From Pseudomonas sp. PDM16 (lineage in GTDB: Bacteria; Pseudomonadota; Gammaproteobacteria; Pseudomonadales; Pseudomonadaceae), in contig NZ_JACVAM010000005.1 of the NCBI RefSeq assembly GCF_014851865.1, forward strand, positions 310,001 through 374,000: a stretch of 64,000 bases of DNA, in the 5' to 3' direction. Both the position numbers and the translations under genes were made by a program. The notes beneath the pieces are model-generated. The model did not search any database. It saw nothing but the letters and a program-made list of their open reading frames with translations, and had not been told where the DNA came from. Of this stretch, positions 8,513 through 19,668 are shown one piece after another. How positions within the stretch are numbered: the stretch's first letter is position 1; each line of letters begins with the position of its first letter.

Positions 8513-8582
8513 GGGGTGGATATCGCTGTTTACATCCACCATTGCAGCGTTGTGGTGGATCGATGAAACGCGATCCACCCTA
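8513..8582. repeat. Two tandem imperfect palindromes (REP-like GGTGGAT/ATCCACC element)
   Basis: Two inverted repeats lie side by side. The first is GGTGGAT (8515-8521) with ATCCACC (8534-8540). The second is GGTGGATCG (8554-8562) with CGATCCACC (8571-8579). Read on the minus strand the element begins GTAGGGTGGATCGCG, resembling dispersed intergenic repeats common in Pseudomonas. The stop codon of ccoI lies in its edge. It separates ccoI from ccoS and may stabilise or attenuate the message. Confidence 0.7.
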
Positions 8583-10979
8583 CAGACGGGCCAGGCGCAG
8601 GGCGTTGAGCACCACCAGCAGCGAGCTGACCGACATGCCGAGCGCGGCCCAGAGCGGGGTGACCCAGCCGAGGGCGGCGAACGGCAGCACCAGGCCATTG
8701 TACAGAGTCGCCCAAGACAGGTTCTCGATGATGATGCGGCGTGTGCGGCGGGCGAGGGCGAAGGCTTGCACAAGGCTGCCGAGACGGTTGGACAGCAGCA
8801 CGGCGTCGGCGCTGGTCTTGGCCAGGTCGGTGGCGCTGCCCATGGCCACGCTGATGTCGGCGCCGGCCAGCACCGGTACGTCGTTGACTCCGTCTCCGAG
8901 CATCAGGACTCGCCGGCCACGTTCATGCAGGTCCTTGAGTACGGCGAGTTTGGCATCTGGCGTCAGTCCGCCCCGGGCGTCGTCGATGCCCAGCTGGCGC
9001 GCCACTTCACCGACCATGGGCGAGGTGTCACCTGACAGCAGGATGATCTGCCAGCCTTGGGCGCGGCAGGCGGCGAGTAACTCGGGCGCGTCCTCGCGCA
9101 GGCGATCACCAAGGACGAACCAGGCCAGTGGTCCGTGTTCGTCACCAAGCAGCAGCCACTGCCCATGCTCGCCGGGAATGCTCGGTGCGCCATGGCCGGC
9201 CAGTGCGGCGACATAGGTCGGCTGGCCGATGCGCAGGCGGCGGCCGTCAAGTACACCTTCCAGACCTTGACCTGGCTCGCTGACCAACTGTTCGGCGGTA
9301 CGCGCGCTGTGGCCGAAAGCACGGGCGATGGGATGTTCCGAGCCCTGTTCGAGCGCCGCCGCCAGAGCCAGGCAGGTGTCGGCGTCCAGCTCACGCAGGG
9401 GCTCGATGTGCTCCAGGGTCAGGCGCCCCTCGCTGAGGGTGCCGGTCTTGTCGAAGATCACCGTGTCGATGTGCTTCAGGCCTTCCAGCACGTGGCCGCG
9501 GGTCAGCAGCAGGCCAAGCTTGTGCAGGCTGCCGGTGGCGGTGGTGAGGGCCGTGGGCGTGGCCAGCGACAACGCACAGGGGCAGGTGGCGACGAGCAAC
9601 GACAGCACGATCCAGAAAGCCCGCTCACTATCGATCTGCCACCAGACCAGGCCGACCACGGCTGCCAGGCCGAGCACGATGATCAGGAACCACTGGGCCA
9701 CACGGTCGGCCATCTCGGCCATCGGCGGCTTGTCCGCCTGGGCGCGTTCGAGCAGGCGGACGATGGCGGACAGGCGGGTATCGTTGCCCAGGGCTTCGAC
9801 CTGCACGGTCAGCGGGCCTTCGACATTCAGCGTGCCGGCGGTGACGGCGTCGCCTTCGCTACGGGCCAGCGGCAGGTATTCTCCGGTGAGCAGTGATTCG
9901 TCGACGCTGGACTGGCCGGCAACGATGCGCCCGTCCGCCGGCAGCTGGGCGCCGGGCGGTACGAGCACGCGGTCGCCGACCGCCAGCTCGCGCAGCAGGA
10001 TGCGTTGGCTCTGGCCGCTGTCGTCCAGGCGCAGGCACGAGGGCGGCAGCAGGCTGACCAGCTGCGCGGTGGCCGCGGCCGTGCGCTCGCGGGCGCGTCG
10101 TTCCAGGTAGCGGCCAGCGAGGAGGAACAGGGCGAACATGCCCACCGCGTCGAAATACAGCTCGCCGACGCCGGTGACGGTCGACCAGATGCCGGCCACG
10201 TAGGCGCCGCCGATGGCCAGCGACACCGACACGTCCATGGTCAGGTGACGCGTGCGCAGGTCGCGCAGGGCGCCTCGGAAGAACTGGCCGCAGCAATAGA
10301 AGACGATGGGGGTGGTGAGAAACAGGCTGGTCCAGCGCAGGATCTTGTCCAGCTCCGGCGAGAGGTCCACGTTGAATTCCGGCCAGGTGGCCATGGTCGC
10401 CATCATTACCTGCATCCACAGCAGGCCGGCGATGCCGATCTGGCGCAGTGACTTGCGATTTTCGGCAGCCAGGCGCTCGCTGGCTTCGTCCGCCTGCCAG
10501 GGATGGCCCGCATAGCCGATGCGACGCAGTTCGGCGAGCAACTGGCTGAGGGGCAGTTGGCTGTCGGACCAGCGTACCTGTAGTCGCTGATTGGAGAGGT
10601 TGAGATTGGCCTCGGCGATGCCGGGCAGCGTGCGCAGGTGTTTCTCGATCAGCCAGCCGCAGGCGGCGCAGCTGATGCCTTCGATGAGCAGGCTGGTCTC
10701 GCTGAGCTCGCCCTCGTGCTGGACGAAGCCCTGCTGCACCTCGTCGCGGTCATACAGCGCCAACTCTTCCGGCAGGGCCTTGGGCAGGCTCTGCGGATTG
10801 ACCGCGTTGTCGCTGCGATGCTGGTAGTAGTTCTCCAGCCCGCCGGCGACGATCGCTTCGGCCACGGCCTGGCAGCCCGGGCAGCAGAAGGCCCGCGGCT
10901 GATCCAGGACGCGGGCCTCGAAACGGCTGCCGGCAGGAACCGGCAGGCCACAGTGGTAGCAGGGAAGGGGGGCGCTCAT
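8580..10979 (-). CDS. ccoI: CcoI, Cu-exporting P1B-type ATPase for cbb3 oxidase
   Basis: Inner-membrane P-type ATPase (799 residues) that exports copper to the periplasm for the oxidase binuclear centre. In order it shows an N-terminal Cys-rich metal-binding extension (C7/C10 and FCCPGC at 31-36), a heavy-metal-associated domain with CAAC at 104-107, and membrane helices with the CPC transport motif (TCPCALSLATPTAL). These are followed by the phosphorylation site DKTGTLSEG and the hinge GDGVNDVPVLAGAD. The N-terminal Cys cluster and the position between ccoH and ccoS mark it as the FixI/CcoI type rather than the copper-detoxifying CopA. It lies 12 bases downstream of ccoH. Confidence 0.96.
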   Translation of the reverse strand: MSAPLPCYHCGLPVPAGSRFEARVLDQPRAFCCPGCQAVAEAIVAGGLENYYQHRSDNAVNPQSLPKALPEELALYDRDEVQQGFVQHEGELSETSLLIEGISCAACGWLIEKHLRTLPGIAEANLNLSNQRLQVRWSDSQLPLSQLLAELRRIGYAGHPWQADEASERLAAENRKSLRQIGIAGLLWMQVMMATMATWPEFNVDLSPELDKILRWTSLFLTTPIVFYCCGQFFRGALRDLRTRHLTMDVSVSLAIGGAYVAGIWSTVTGVGELYFDAVGMFALFLLAGRYLERRARERTAAATAQLVSLLPPSCLRLDDSGQSQRILLRELAVGDRVLVPPGAQLPADGRIVAGQSSVDESLLTGEYLPLARSEGDAVTAGTLNVEGPLTVQVEALGNDTRLSAIVRLLERAQADKPPMAEMADRVAQWFLIIVLGLAAVVGLVWWQIDSERAFWIVLSLLVATCPCALSLATPTALTTATGSLHKLGLLLTRGHVLEGLKHIDTVIFDKTGTLSEGRLTLEHIEPLRELDADTCLALAAALEQGSEHPIARAFGHSARTAEQLVSEPGQGLEGVLDGRRLRIGQPTYVAALAGHGAPSIPGEHGQWLLLGDEHGPLAWFVLGDRLREDAPELLAACRAQGWQIILLSGDTSPMVGEVARQLGIDDARGGLTPDAKLAVLKDLHERGRRVLMLGDGVNDVPVLAGADISVAMGSATDLAKTSADAVLLSNRLGSLVQAFALARRTRRIIIENLSWATLYNGLVLPFAALGWVTPLWAALGMSVSSLLVVLNALRLARL

Positions 10980-10991
10980 GCTGGGCTGGAA

Positions 10992-11495
10992 TTACTCGCC
11001 GAGCTGGATGCGCTGGCCGCTGGCCACTTGCTCTTCCTCAAACAGACGCCAGTCCTTGCCGCCCTCCTGGCCGATCAATTCGACGAAGCGGCGGCCCTCG
11101 ATGGCGTCCAGCAGGTTGCCGGTGTAGCTGCCGTCGCCCTGGGGCTGCAGCACCACGCGACGATCGCGGTCCGGTTGGGTCGGCGAAATCAGGTTGAGCA
11201 GCAGTTGCGGCGGATTGCTGTAGCCCTGCAGGTGAAGGGTGGCGGTGCCTTGCTCGTTGTCCATTACCAGATCGGCCTTGAGCTTGAGGCGCTGGGCCAG
11301 CTCTTCACGCTCGAGCGAGGTGTTGATGCCCTTGCCCACGTCGTAATAGTTGTCCGACAGCAGCCCCGGAGGGTTCTTGGTGGCGATCACCAGCATGCTG
11401 GTACCGAGGACCACGGACATGCCGAGGATACCGAGGATGAGCCAGACCCAGGTGACTTTGTACCAGGGGATGACCGGATCTTGTTGCGACGACAT
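10992..11495 (-). CDS. ccoH: CcoH/FixH, cbb3 oxidase assembly protein
   Basis: 167-residue membrane protein. A single transmembrane helix near residues 13-36 (VWLILGILGMSVVLGTSMLV) follows a short cytoplasmic N-terminus. The periplasmic FixH domain has the conserved LLSDNYYDVGKGIN segment. The family associates with CcoP and CcoQ during cbb3 assembly. The ATG at 11495 has a purine-rich ribosome site; a TTG further upstream is less plausible. It lies 14 bases after ccoG. Confidence 0.93.
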   Translation of the reverse strand: MSSQQDPVIPWYKVTWVWLILGILGMSVVLGTSMLVIATKNPPGLLSDNYYDVGKGINTSLEREELAQRLKLKADLVMDNEQGTATLHLQGYSNPPQLLLNLISPTQPDRDRRVVLQPQGDGSYTGNLLDAIEGRRFVELIGQEGGKDWRLFEEEQVASGQRIQLGE

Positions 11496-11509
11496 GCGGA
11501 GACCTATGT

Positions 11510-12925
11510 TCAACGTATGCTGGGGCCGATGAAGCGGCTGTCAGCGTCGTTCTCGATGGACGAATCTTCCAAGGCGTGGACCTTGAACAGTATTTCATTG
11601 GCGCTGGAAGGCAGCTTCTCCGGGGGAATGGAAAGCTCCACCGGAATCGACAGTACCTCGCCAGCAGCGGCCTTGACCTCGCTCTTGCCTTCGTACTCGA
11701 TGCCGTCGATGCCTTCGACGGAGATCACGTAGGTCAGGTCGCGCTGGGCCTTGTTCATCAGCTTCACGGTGTAGACGTTCTCGATGTGGCCTTCCTCGTT
11801 CTCGCGATACAGCACGCGGTCCTTGAGGACATCGACTTCCACCAGCGAGCGGCTGGCCACGGCCCAGGCGAACAGGCCGATCATAGCTACCAGTGCGGTG
11901 GCGTAGCCTATCAGGCGCGGGCGCACCAAGTGCGTCTTCTGGCCGGAAAGATTGTGTTCGGTTGTGTAGCTGATCAGGCCGCGTGGGTAGTTCATCTTGT
12001 CCATGATTGCGTCGCAGGCGTCGATGCAGGCGGCACAGCCGATGCACTCGACCTGCAGGCCGTCACGGATGTCGATGCCGGTCGGGCAGACCTGGACGCA
12101 CATGGTGCAGTCGATGCAATCACCCAGACCTTCGGCCTTGTAGTCGGCAGTCTTCTTGCGCGGGCCACGGTGTTCGCCACGGCGTGGGTCGTAGGAGACG
12201 ATCAGGGTGTCCTTGTCGAACATCACGCTCTGGAAGCGGGCATAGGGGCACATGTAGATGCACACCTGCTCTCGCAGCCAGCCAGCGTTGCCGTAGGTGG
12301 CCAGGGTGAAGAAACCGACCCAGAAGTAGGCCCAGCCATCGGCCTCACCGCTGAGCAGGCTGGGCATCAGGTCGCGGATCGGCGAGAAGTAGCCGACGAA
12401 GGTCAGGCCGGTGACCAGGCCGATGAGGATCCACAGGCTGTGCTTGGCAGCCTTGCGAGCAAACTTGTTGGCGCTCATCGGCGCCTTGTCCAGCTTCATG
12501 CGCTGGTTACGGTCGCCCTCGGTGATCTTCTCGCACCACATGAAGACCCAGGTCCATACGCTCTGCGGGCAGGTGTAGCCGCACCAGACGCGACCGGCGA
12601 ATACGGTGATGAAGAACAGGCCGAAGGCACAGATGATCAGCAACCAGGACAGCAGGGCGAAGTCCTGCGGCCAGAAGGTGGCGCCGAAGATGAAGAATTT
12701 GCGCTCCGGCAGGTTCCACCAGACGGCTTGACGCTCGTTCCAGTTTAACCAGACGGTGCCGAAGTAGAGCAGGAACAGGAAGGCTCCGCCGCCCAGCCGC
12801 AGGTTGCGGAACATGCCGGTGAAGGCACGGGTGTAGATTTTTTCGCGACTGGCGTAGAGGTCGACGGATTCGCCGCTCTTGGCCGGGGGAGGGGTGATGT
12901 TTCGGACGGGGATCTGTTCGCTCAT
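11510..12925 (-). CDS. ccoG: CcoG, cbb3 assembly ferredoxin-like membrane protein
   Basis: Membrane-anchored iron-sulfur protein of 471 residues thought to reduce copper for cbb3 oxidase assembly. It has several transmembrane helices in the N-terminal half, conserved RVWCGYTCPQSVW and CIYMCPYARFQ cysteine motifs, and two ferredoxin-type cluster motifs (CIDCTMCVQVCP and CIGCAACIDACD). A C-terminal periplasmic IG-like domain follows the last helix. The ATG at 12925 is chosen; a GTG 15 bases upstream is possible. Gene order ccoG-ccoH-ccoI-ccoS is standard. Confidence 0.96.
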   Translation of the reverse strand: MSEQIPVRNITPPPAKSGESVDLYASREKIYTRAFTGMFRNLRLGGGAFLFLLYFGTVWLNWNERQAVWWNLPERKFFIFGATFWPQDFALLSWLLIICAFGLFFITVFAGRVWCGYTCPQSVWTWVFMWCEKITEGDRNQRMKLDKAPMSANKFARKAAKHSLWILIGLVTGLTFVGYFSPIRDLMPSLLSGEADGWAYFWVGFFTLATYGNAGWLREQVCIYMCPYARFQSVMFDKDTLIVSYDPRRGEHRGPRKKTADYKAEGLGDCIDCTMCVQVCPTGIDIRDGLQVECIGCAACIDACDAIMDKMNYPRGLISYTTEHNLSGQKTHLVRPRLIGYATALVAMIGLFAWAVASRSLVEVDVLKDRVLYRENEEGHIENVYTVKLMNKAQRDLTYVISVEGIDGIEYEGKSEVKAAAGEVLSIPVELSIPPEKLPSSANEILFKVHALEDSSIENDADSRFIGPSIR

Positions 12926-13019
12926 CAGGAGTCGTACCACGGCTTGGGTGAGTGCTCTTCCGATACTTGCCGGAGGAGTCAGAATTTCACGTCACTATGG
13001 TACGCCTGATCGAGCGTTA

Positions 13020-13049
13020 CCCGGGTGCGACCAGCGGTCGCGTCCCGGG
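13020..13049 (-). terminator. Hairpin between ccoP-1 and ccoG
   Basis: CCCGGG (13020-13025) pairs with CCCGGG (13044-13049), and inside it GCGACC pairs with GGTCGC around a three-base loop. It lies just downstream of the first ccoP stop. There is no T-run after it, so it may attenuate or stabilise rather than terminate. It separates the oxidase operon from ccoGHIS. Confidence 0.45.
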
Positions 13050-13060
13050 CGGGTGGAGCC

Positions 13061-14038
13061 TTATTTCTCGACAGCTGCGTCGGTCTTGCCGTGCGACAGG
13101 CTGTAAACGTAAGCGGCCAGCAGGTGCACCTTGTCTTCGCTGCCCACGTACTGCAGCTGCGCCGGCATGTTGCCGCTGCGGCCATAGCGGATGGTCTGCT
13201 GCAGTTGAGCGTAGCTGCTGCCGTAGATGAACGCGCTCGGGTTGGTCAGGTTCGGTGCGCCCATGGCCGGGGTGCCGGTGCCTTCCTTGGTGTGACAGGC
13301 GAAGCAGACGCTTTCGAACACTTGCTTACCAGCGGCCACATCGGCGGTGACGCCTTCCGGCAGCTTGCGGCCGGCCAGCTCGGTCAGCACGTAGGCGGCG
13401 ACGTTGCGCACGCCTTCTTCACCAATGGTCGGTGCCTGGGCAGGCATCATGCCGTGGCGGCCACCGATGATGGTCTGTTTGATGGTTTCCGGTTCGCCAC
13501 CCCAGCGCCATTCGCTGTCGGTGAGGTTGGGGAAGCCATAGGCGCCCTTGGCGTCGGAGCCGTGACAGACCGAGCAGTTGGAGGCGAACAGGCGGCCACC
13601 CATTTTCAGGGCTTGCTCGTCCTTGGCCACTTCCTCGATCGGCATGTTGGCGTACTTGGCGTAGATCGGTGCGTACTGCTTGTCGGCGCGAACCATCTCG
13701 CGCTCCCACTCGTGCACACCGGTCCAGCCGCTCTCGCCGCTGCTGAACGGTTTGCCATCGCCGGCTTCGTTGTAGCCCGGCAGCATGCCTTTCCAAGTGC
13801 CCAGGCCAGGGTACAGGGCCAGGTAGCCGAGGGCGAAGATGATGGTGCCGATGAACAGCAGGAACCACCATTTCGGCAGCGGATTGTCGAACTCCTCGAT
13901 ACCATCGAAGGAGTGGCCGACGGTTTCTTCGGTGGTGTCGGCACGCTGGCCCTTACGGACACCGAAGATCAGCGCGGTGAGTGCGGCAATGGTGCCGAGG
14001 CTCAGTACGCTGATATAGATGCTCCAGAACAAAGTCAT
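13061..14038 (-). CDS. ccoP: CcoP, diheme cytochrome c subunit of cbb3 oxidase (set 1)
   Basis: 325-residue diheme cytochrome c that passes electrons into the oxidase. Two N-terminal transmembrane helices (about 7-27 and 58-77) flank the conserved [17 protein letters not shown]. The periplasmic part has heme motifs CSVCH (C155-H159) and CFACH (C245-H249), and MPAQ/MPA segments supply axial Met ligands. Its start overlaps the end of ccoQ by four bases. The paralogue at 16617-17567 is similar in length and layout but differs in the linker between the second helix and the first heme domain. Confidence 0.97.
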   Translation of the reverse strand: MTLFWSIYISVLSLGTIAALTALIFGVRKGQRADTTEETVGHSFDGIEEFDNPLPKWWFLLFIGTIIFALGYLALYPGLGTWKGMLPGYNEAGDGKPFSSGESGWTGVHEWEREMVRADKQYAPIYAKYANMPIEEVAKDEQALKMGGRLFASNCSVCHGSDAKGAYGFPNLTDSEWRWGGEPETIKQTIIGGRHGMMPAQAPTIGEEGVRNVAAYVLTELAGRKLPEGVTADVAAGKQVFESVCFACHTKEGTGTPAMGAPNLTNPSAFIYGSSYAQLQQTIRYGRSGNMPAQLQYVGSEDKVHLLAAYVYSLSHGKTDAAVEK

Positions 14039-14220
14039 TCTTTATTGCTCCCAGAATCTTGCTCGTCACGCTTCTTGGCTGGGACGTCATCGGCGAACGG
14101 CAGGTTGGCCGCCTCGTCGAAGCTGCTCTTGCGCTTGCTGTTGTAGGCCCAGAGCACCACGCCAACGAAGGCGATGAAGACTACTGCGGTGCCGATGCCG
14201 CGAATCATCCCGATATCCAT
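14035..14220 (-). CDS. ccoQ: CcoQ/FixQ-like small subunit of cbb3 oxidase
   Basis: 61-residue protein with one transmembrane helix near residues 8-26 ([19 protein letters not shown]), then a basic stretch and a polar tail. It sits between ccoO and ccoP, overlapping ccoP by four bases, as in standard ccoNOQP operons. The family stabilises the oxidase complex. There is no counterpart in the second oxidase set. Confidence 0.93.
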   Translation of the reverse strand: MDIGMIRGIGTAVVFIAFVGVVLWAYNSKRKSSFDEAANLPFADDVPAKKRDEQDSGSNKE

Positions 14221-14226
14221 AGCGCG

Positions 14227-14843
14227 TTACCGTTTGTTCTTGATCGAGGTACCCAGGCCTTGCAGGAAGGCGACCAGGGCGTCCATCTCGGTTTTGCCTT
14301 TGACGGCATCACGAGCGCCAGCGATATCCTCGTCGGTGTACGGCACGCCCAGGGTGCGTAGAGCTTTCATCTTGGCGGCAGTGTCCTTGCCGTCGAGCTT
14401 GTTCTCTACCAGCCACGGGTAGGCCGGCATCTTCGATTCCGGAACCACGTTGCGCGGGTTGTACAGGTGGGCGCGGTGCCAGTCGTCCGAGTAGCGGCCG
14501 CCGACGCGGGCCAGGTCCGGACCGGTACGCTTGGAGCCCCACAGGAACGGGTGGTCCCAGACGCTTTCGCCGGCGACGGAGTAGTGGCCGTAGCGCTCGG
14601 TTTCTGCACGGAACGGACGGATCATCTGGGAGTGGCAGCCAACGCAGCCTTCCTTGATGTAGATGTCGCGGCCTTCCAGTTCCAGAGCGGTGCGCGGCTT
14701 CATGCCTTCCACCGGGGTATTGGTGACGTCCTGGAAGAACAGCGGCACGATCTGGGTCAGACCACCGATGCTCACGGCCAAAACCATGCCGATGGCCAGC
14801 AGGCCGATGTTCTTCTCGAAAATCTCGTGTTTGCTACCGGCCA

Positions 14844-14844
<1 letters not shown>
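14227..14844 (-). CDS. ccoO: CcoO, monoheme cytochrome c subunit of cbb3 oxidase (set 1)
   Basis: 205-residue membrane-anchored cytochrome c. The N-terminal helix (about 12-35) is followed by a periplasmic domain with the heme motif CVGCH (C67-H71) and the conserved [18 protein letters not shown]. The ATG overlaps the ccoN stop by one base (TGATG). Its middle is nearly identical at DNA level to the set 2 gene (14408-14655 against 17755-18002, two differences as I read it). Both ends are clearly diverged, which suggests gene conversion. Confidence 0.97.
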
Positions 14845-16338
<1,494 letters not shown>

Positions 16339-16616
16339 GTATGGAGAAACGGGGTATCCATTGCAACGCCGGATGCCTGTGCGATCAGGGCCTTAGCGGC
16401 TTCTGATGCGCCCTTAAAACATTCCTGTTTCGGTCTTCGTGGCCCGGTCAGGCAGATGCCAAAGAGGGGCATAGCCTAGGAATTGTTGCCGGGTGCGACT
16501 GATTTGGCAGCTTAGACCAAGTCGTACGGGGCGGTGTGCAATCGGTCAGTGAGGTGCGACATCGGGTCGCATTAGCGGAGGAGTACGGGCGCCGAGTGGC
16601 GCCCGCGGAGGGTGGA
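16339..16616. other. Intergenic region between the two oxidase operons
   Basis: This region contains the upstream part of the ccoN-1 control region and, at 16586-16605, a perfect hairpin (CGGGCGCC, four-base loop, GGCGCCCG) just downstream of the second ccoP stop. The hairpin has no T-run. No gene, tRNA or Anr box was found in the rest. Confidence 0.55.
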
Positions 16617-17567
16617 TCATTCGCTAGCCAGTTTCTCCTCGGCCGGCTGGGTCTTCTGCGACAGGCTGTAGACGTAGGCGGCGAGCAGGTGAACCTTGTC
16701 TTCGCTACCGACGTACTGCAGCTGAGCCGGCATATGGCCGGTACGGCCGTAGCGGATGGTCTGCTGCAGTTGCGCGAAGCTGCTGCCGTAGATGAACGCG
16801 CTCGGGTTGGTCAGGTTCGGTGCGCCCATGGCTGCCGTACCTTTACCGTCCGCGCCATGGCAGGCGAAGCAGTTGCTGGCGAAGATCTTCTGACCCGCAC
16901 CGACGTCGGCGGTTTCGCCTTCCGGCAGTTTGCGGCCAGCCAGTTCGGTCAGCACGTAGGCGGCGACGTTTACGACGCCTTCTTCGCCGATCATCGCGGC
17001 TTGCGGCGGCATCATGCCGGTACGGCCGCTGGTGATGGTCTGCTTGATCGAGTCCGGGGTACCGCCCCAGCGCCACTCGTTGTCGGTCAGGTTGGGGAAG
17101 CCATGGTTACCCTTGGCATCGGCACCGTGACAGACCGAGCAGTTGGAGGCGAACAGGCGACCGCCCATCTTCAGCGCGCGCTCGTCTTGAGCGACTGCTT
17201 CCACCGGCATCTTGGCGTAGCCGGCGAAGATCGGACCGTATTCCTTGTCGGCTTTGTCCATTTCGCGTTCCCACTGCTTGACCTGGGTCCAGCCTTCGGA
17301 ATAGCCCGGCAGGATGCCGGAGAACTTGCCGAGGCCCGGATACAGCAGCAGATAGAGGCCTGCGAAGATCAGGGTGCCGAGGAACAGCATGAACCACCAC
17401 TTGGGCAGCGGGTTGTCATATTCCTCGATGCCGTCGAAGGAGTGACCCATGGTCTGTTCGGATTGGCCGGGGCGTTCGCCGCTGCGGGTGGCGAAGAGCA
17501 GCCACACCAGGGCGATCAGGCTGCCCAGGGTGAGCACGGTGATGTACCAGCTCCAGAAAGTGGTCAT
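16617..17567 (-). CDS. ccoP: CcoP, diheme cytochrome c subunit of cbb3 oxidase (set 2)
   Basis: 316-residue paralogue of the set 1 CcoP. Two N-terminal helices flank [17 protein letters not shown]. The heme motifs are CSVCH (C143-H147) and CFACH in [13 protein letters not shown]. It is shorter than set 1 in the linker following the second helix and has a slightly longer C-terminal tail ([10 protein letters not shown]). It follows ccoO after only six bases, leaving no room for a ccoQ. Confidence 0.97.
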   Translation of the reverse strand: MTTFWSWYITVLTLGSLIALVWLLFATRSGERPGQSEQTMGHSFDGIEEYDNPLPKWWFMLFLGTLIFAGLYLLLYPGLGKFSGILPGYSEGWTQVKQWEREMDKADKEYGPIFAGYAKMPVEAVAQDERALKMGGRLFASNCSVCHGADAKGNHGFPNLTDNEWRWGGTPDSIKQTITSGRTGMMPPQAAMIGEEGVVNVAAYVLTELAGRKLPEGETADVGAGQKIFASNCFACHGADGKGTAAMGAPNLTNPSAFIYGSSFAQLQQTIRYGRTGHMPAQLQYVGSEDKVHLLAAYVYSLSQKTQPAEEKLASE

Positions 17568-17573
17568 GTCCGA

Positions 17574-18188
17574 TTACCTCTTGTTCTTCAGACTGGTGCC
17601 GAGGACCTGCAGGTAGGCGACCAGCGCCTCCATTTCGCTCTTGCCCTTGACCGATTCCTGGGCGCCGGCGATGTCCTCGTCGGTGTAGGGCACGCCGAGG
17701 GTGCGCAGACCACTCATCTTGGCCGCGGTGTCTTTGCCGTCGAGGGTGTTCTCGACCAGCCACGGGTAGGCCGGCATCTTCGATTCCGGAACCACGTTGC
17801 GCGGGTTGTACAGGTGGGCGCGGTGCCAGTCGTCCGAGTAGCGGCCGCCGACGCGGGCCAGGTCCGGACCGGTACGCTTGGAACCCCACAGGAACGGGTG
17901 GTCCCAGACGCTTTCGCCGGCGACGGAGTAGTGGCCGTAGCGCTCGGTTTCGGCACGGAACGGACGGATCATCTGGGAGTGGCAGCCAACGCAGCCTTCC
18001 TTAATGTAGATGTCACGACCTTCCAGTTGCAGAGCGGTGTAGGGCTTCATGCCCTTGACCGGCTCGTTGACCACGTCCTGGAAGAACAGTGGAACGATCT
18101 GGGTCAGACCGCCGATGCTCACTGCGAAGATCATCATGAGGGCCAGCAGGCCGACGTTCTTCTCGAGTATTTCGTGCTTACTGCTCAT
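17574..18188 (-). CDS. ccoO: CcoO, monoheme cytochrome c subunit of cbb3 oxidase (set 2)
   Basis: 204-residue paralogue with the same layout as set 1: N-terminal helix, then CVGCH and [18 protein letters not shown]. The block from the heme motif to PAYPWLVEN is identical in protein sequence between the two sets, while the N-terminal helix and the C-terminal 45 residues differ. It overlaps ccoN by one base (TAATG). Confidence 0.97.
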   Translation of the reverse strand: MSSKHEILEKNVGLLALMMIFAVSIGGLTQIVPLFFQDVVNEPVKGMKPYTALQLEGRDIYIKEGCVGCHSQMIRPFRAETERYGHYSVAGESVWDHPFLWGSKRTGPDLARVGGRYSDDWHRAHLYNPRNVVPESKMPAYPWLVENTLDGKDTAAKMSGLRTLGVPYTDEDIAGAQESVKGKSEMEALVAYLQVLGTSLKNKR

Positions 18189-19627
18189 TAGTGGGCGACC
18201 TCTGCAGGAATCAGGGCTTCAGAGTCGTATTCGGCCGGCTTGGCGGCGCGTACGGTCAGCCAGGTGTTCCAGGCCATCAGGAGCATGCCAAGGAAGAAGA
18301 TGGCACCGCCCAGAACTCGGACTACGAAGCCGATGTGGCTGGCTTCCAGGGCTTCGACGAAGGAGTAGGTGAGGGTGCCGTCGTCGTTCACTGCACGCCA
18401 CATCAGGCCTTGAGTGATGCCGTTGACCCACATGGAGGCGATGTACAGCACGGTACCGATGGTGGCGAGCCAGAAGTGCGAGTTGATCAGCGCCAGGCTG
18501 TGCATCTGCTCACGACCGAACACCTTCGGGATCAGGTGATACAGCGAGCCGATGGAGATCATCGCTACCCAGCCGAGGGCGCCGGCGTGTACGTGGCCGA
18601 TGGTCCAGTCGGTGTAGTGGGAGAGGGCGTTGACGGTCTTGATGGCCATCATCGGGCCTTCGAAGGTGGACATGCCGTAGAAGGCAAGCGATACCACTAG
18701 GAAGCGCAGGATGGGGTCGGAGCGCAGCTTATGCCAGGCGCCGGACAGGGTCATCATGCCGTTGATCATGCCACCCCAGCTCGGAGCCAGCAGAACCAGA
18801 GACATCACCATGCCGAGGGACTGGGCCCAGTCCGGCAGGGCGGTGTAGTGCAGGTGGTGCGGACCGGCCCAGATGTACAGGGTGATCAGCGCCCAGAAGT
18901 GCACGATGGACAGGCGATAGGAGTAAACCGGGCGCCCGGCCTGCTTCGGCACGAAGTAGTACATCATCCCCAGGAAGCCGGCGGTCAGGAAGAAGCCCAC
19001 GGCGTTGTGACCGTACCACCACTGCACCATGGCGTCGGTTGCACCGGCGTATAGGGAGTAGGACTTGGTCAGGGTGATCGGCAGTTCCAGGTTGTTGACG
19101 ATGTGCAGGATCGCCACGGTCAGGATGAAGCCGCCGAAGAACCAGTTGCCCACATAGATGTGCTTGGTCTTGCGCTTCAGCAGGGTGCCGAAGAAGACCA
19201 GCGCGTATGCTACCCAGACGATGGTGATGAGGATGTCGATCGGCCATTCCAGTTCGGCGTATTCCTTGGAGCTGGTCCAGCCCAGTGGCAGGCTGATGGC
19301 CGCCAGGACGATAACCAGCTGCCAACCCCAGAAGGTGAAGGCGGCGAGCTTGTCGGAGATCAGACGGGTCTGACAGGTGCGTTGCAGCGAGTAGTAGCTG
19401 GTGGCGAACAGAGCGCAGCCACCGAAGGCGAAGATCACCGCATTGGTATGCAGTGGCCGAAGCCGGCCGAAGCTGGTCCACGGCAGGTTTAAGTTCAGTT
19501 CAGGCCAGGCCAGCTGGGCGGCGATGAACACGCCGAGCCCCATCCCGACTATGCCCCAAACCACCGTCATAATGGCGAACTGGCGGACAACTTTATAGTT
19601 GTAGGCCGCAGTGCTGGTTGTGTTCAT
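18188..19627 (-). CDS. ccoN: CcoN, catalytic subunit of cbb3 oxidase (set 2)
   Basis: Second C-family heme-copper oxidase subunit I, 479 residues from the ATG at 19627, which has GGAAG eight bases upstream. An ATG at 19642 has no good ribosome site. All metal-ligand segments seen in set 1 are present. Differences from set 1 cluster in the N-terminus, the helix after HIVNNLELP and the C-terminus. A perfect Anr box lies upstream, so this copy is expected to be induced at low oxygen, as known for ccoN-2 of P. aeruginosa. Confidence 0.97.
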   Translation of the reverse strand: MNTTSTAAYNYKVVRQFAIMTVVWGIVGMGLGVFIAAQLAWPELNLNLPWTSFGRLRPLHTNAVIFAFGGCALFATSYYSLQRTCQTRLISDKLAAFTFWGWQLVIVLAAISLPLGWTSSKEYAELEWPIDILITIVWVAYALVFFGTLLKRKTKHIYVGNWFFGGFILTVAILHIVNNLELPITLTKSYSLYAGATDAMVQWWYGHNAVGFFLTAGFLGMMYYFVPKQAGRPVYSYRLSIVHFWALITLYIWAGPHHLHYTALPDWAQSLGMVMSLVLLAPSWGGMINGMMTLSGAWHKLRSDPILRFLVVSLAFYGMSTFEGPMMAIKTVNALSHYTDWTIGHVHAGALGWVAMISIGSLYHLIPKVFGREQMHSLALINSHFWLATIGTVLYIASMWVNGITQGLMWRAVNDDGTLTYSFVEALEASHIGFVVRVLGGAIFFLGMLLMAWNTWLTVRAAKPAEYDSEALIPAEVAH

Positions 19628-19668
19628 GTGTTGGGCTTCCATCCACGGTTATGAAAAGCAGGGCAAGC

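Noticed and set aside
16536-18191. 551-codon plus-strand frame across ccoP-2 and ccoO-2
   Set aside because: It is a shadow of two clear minus-strand genes in high-GC DNA; composition is low-complexity and matches no family.
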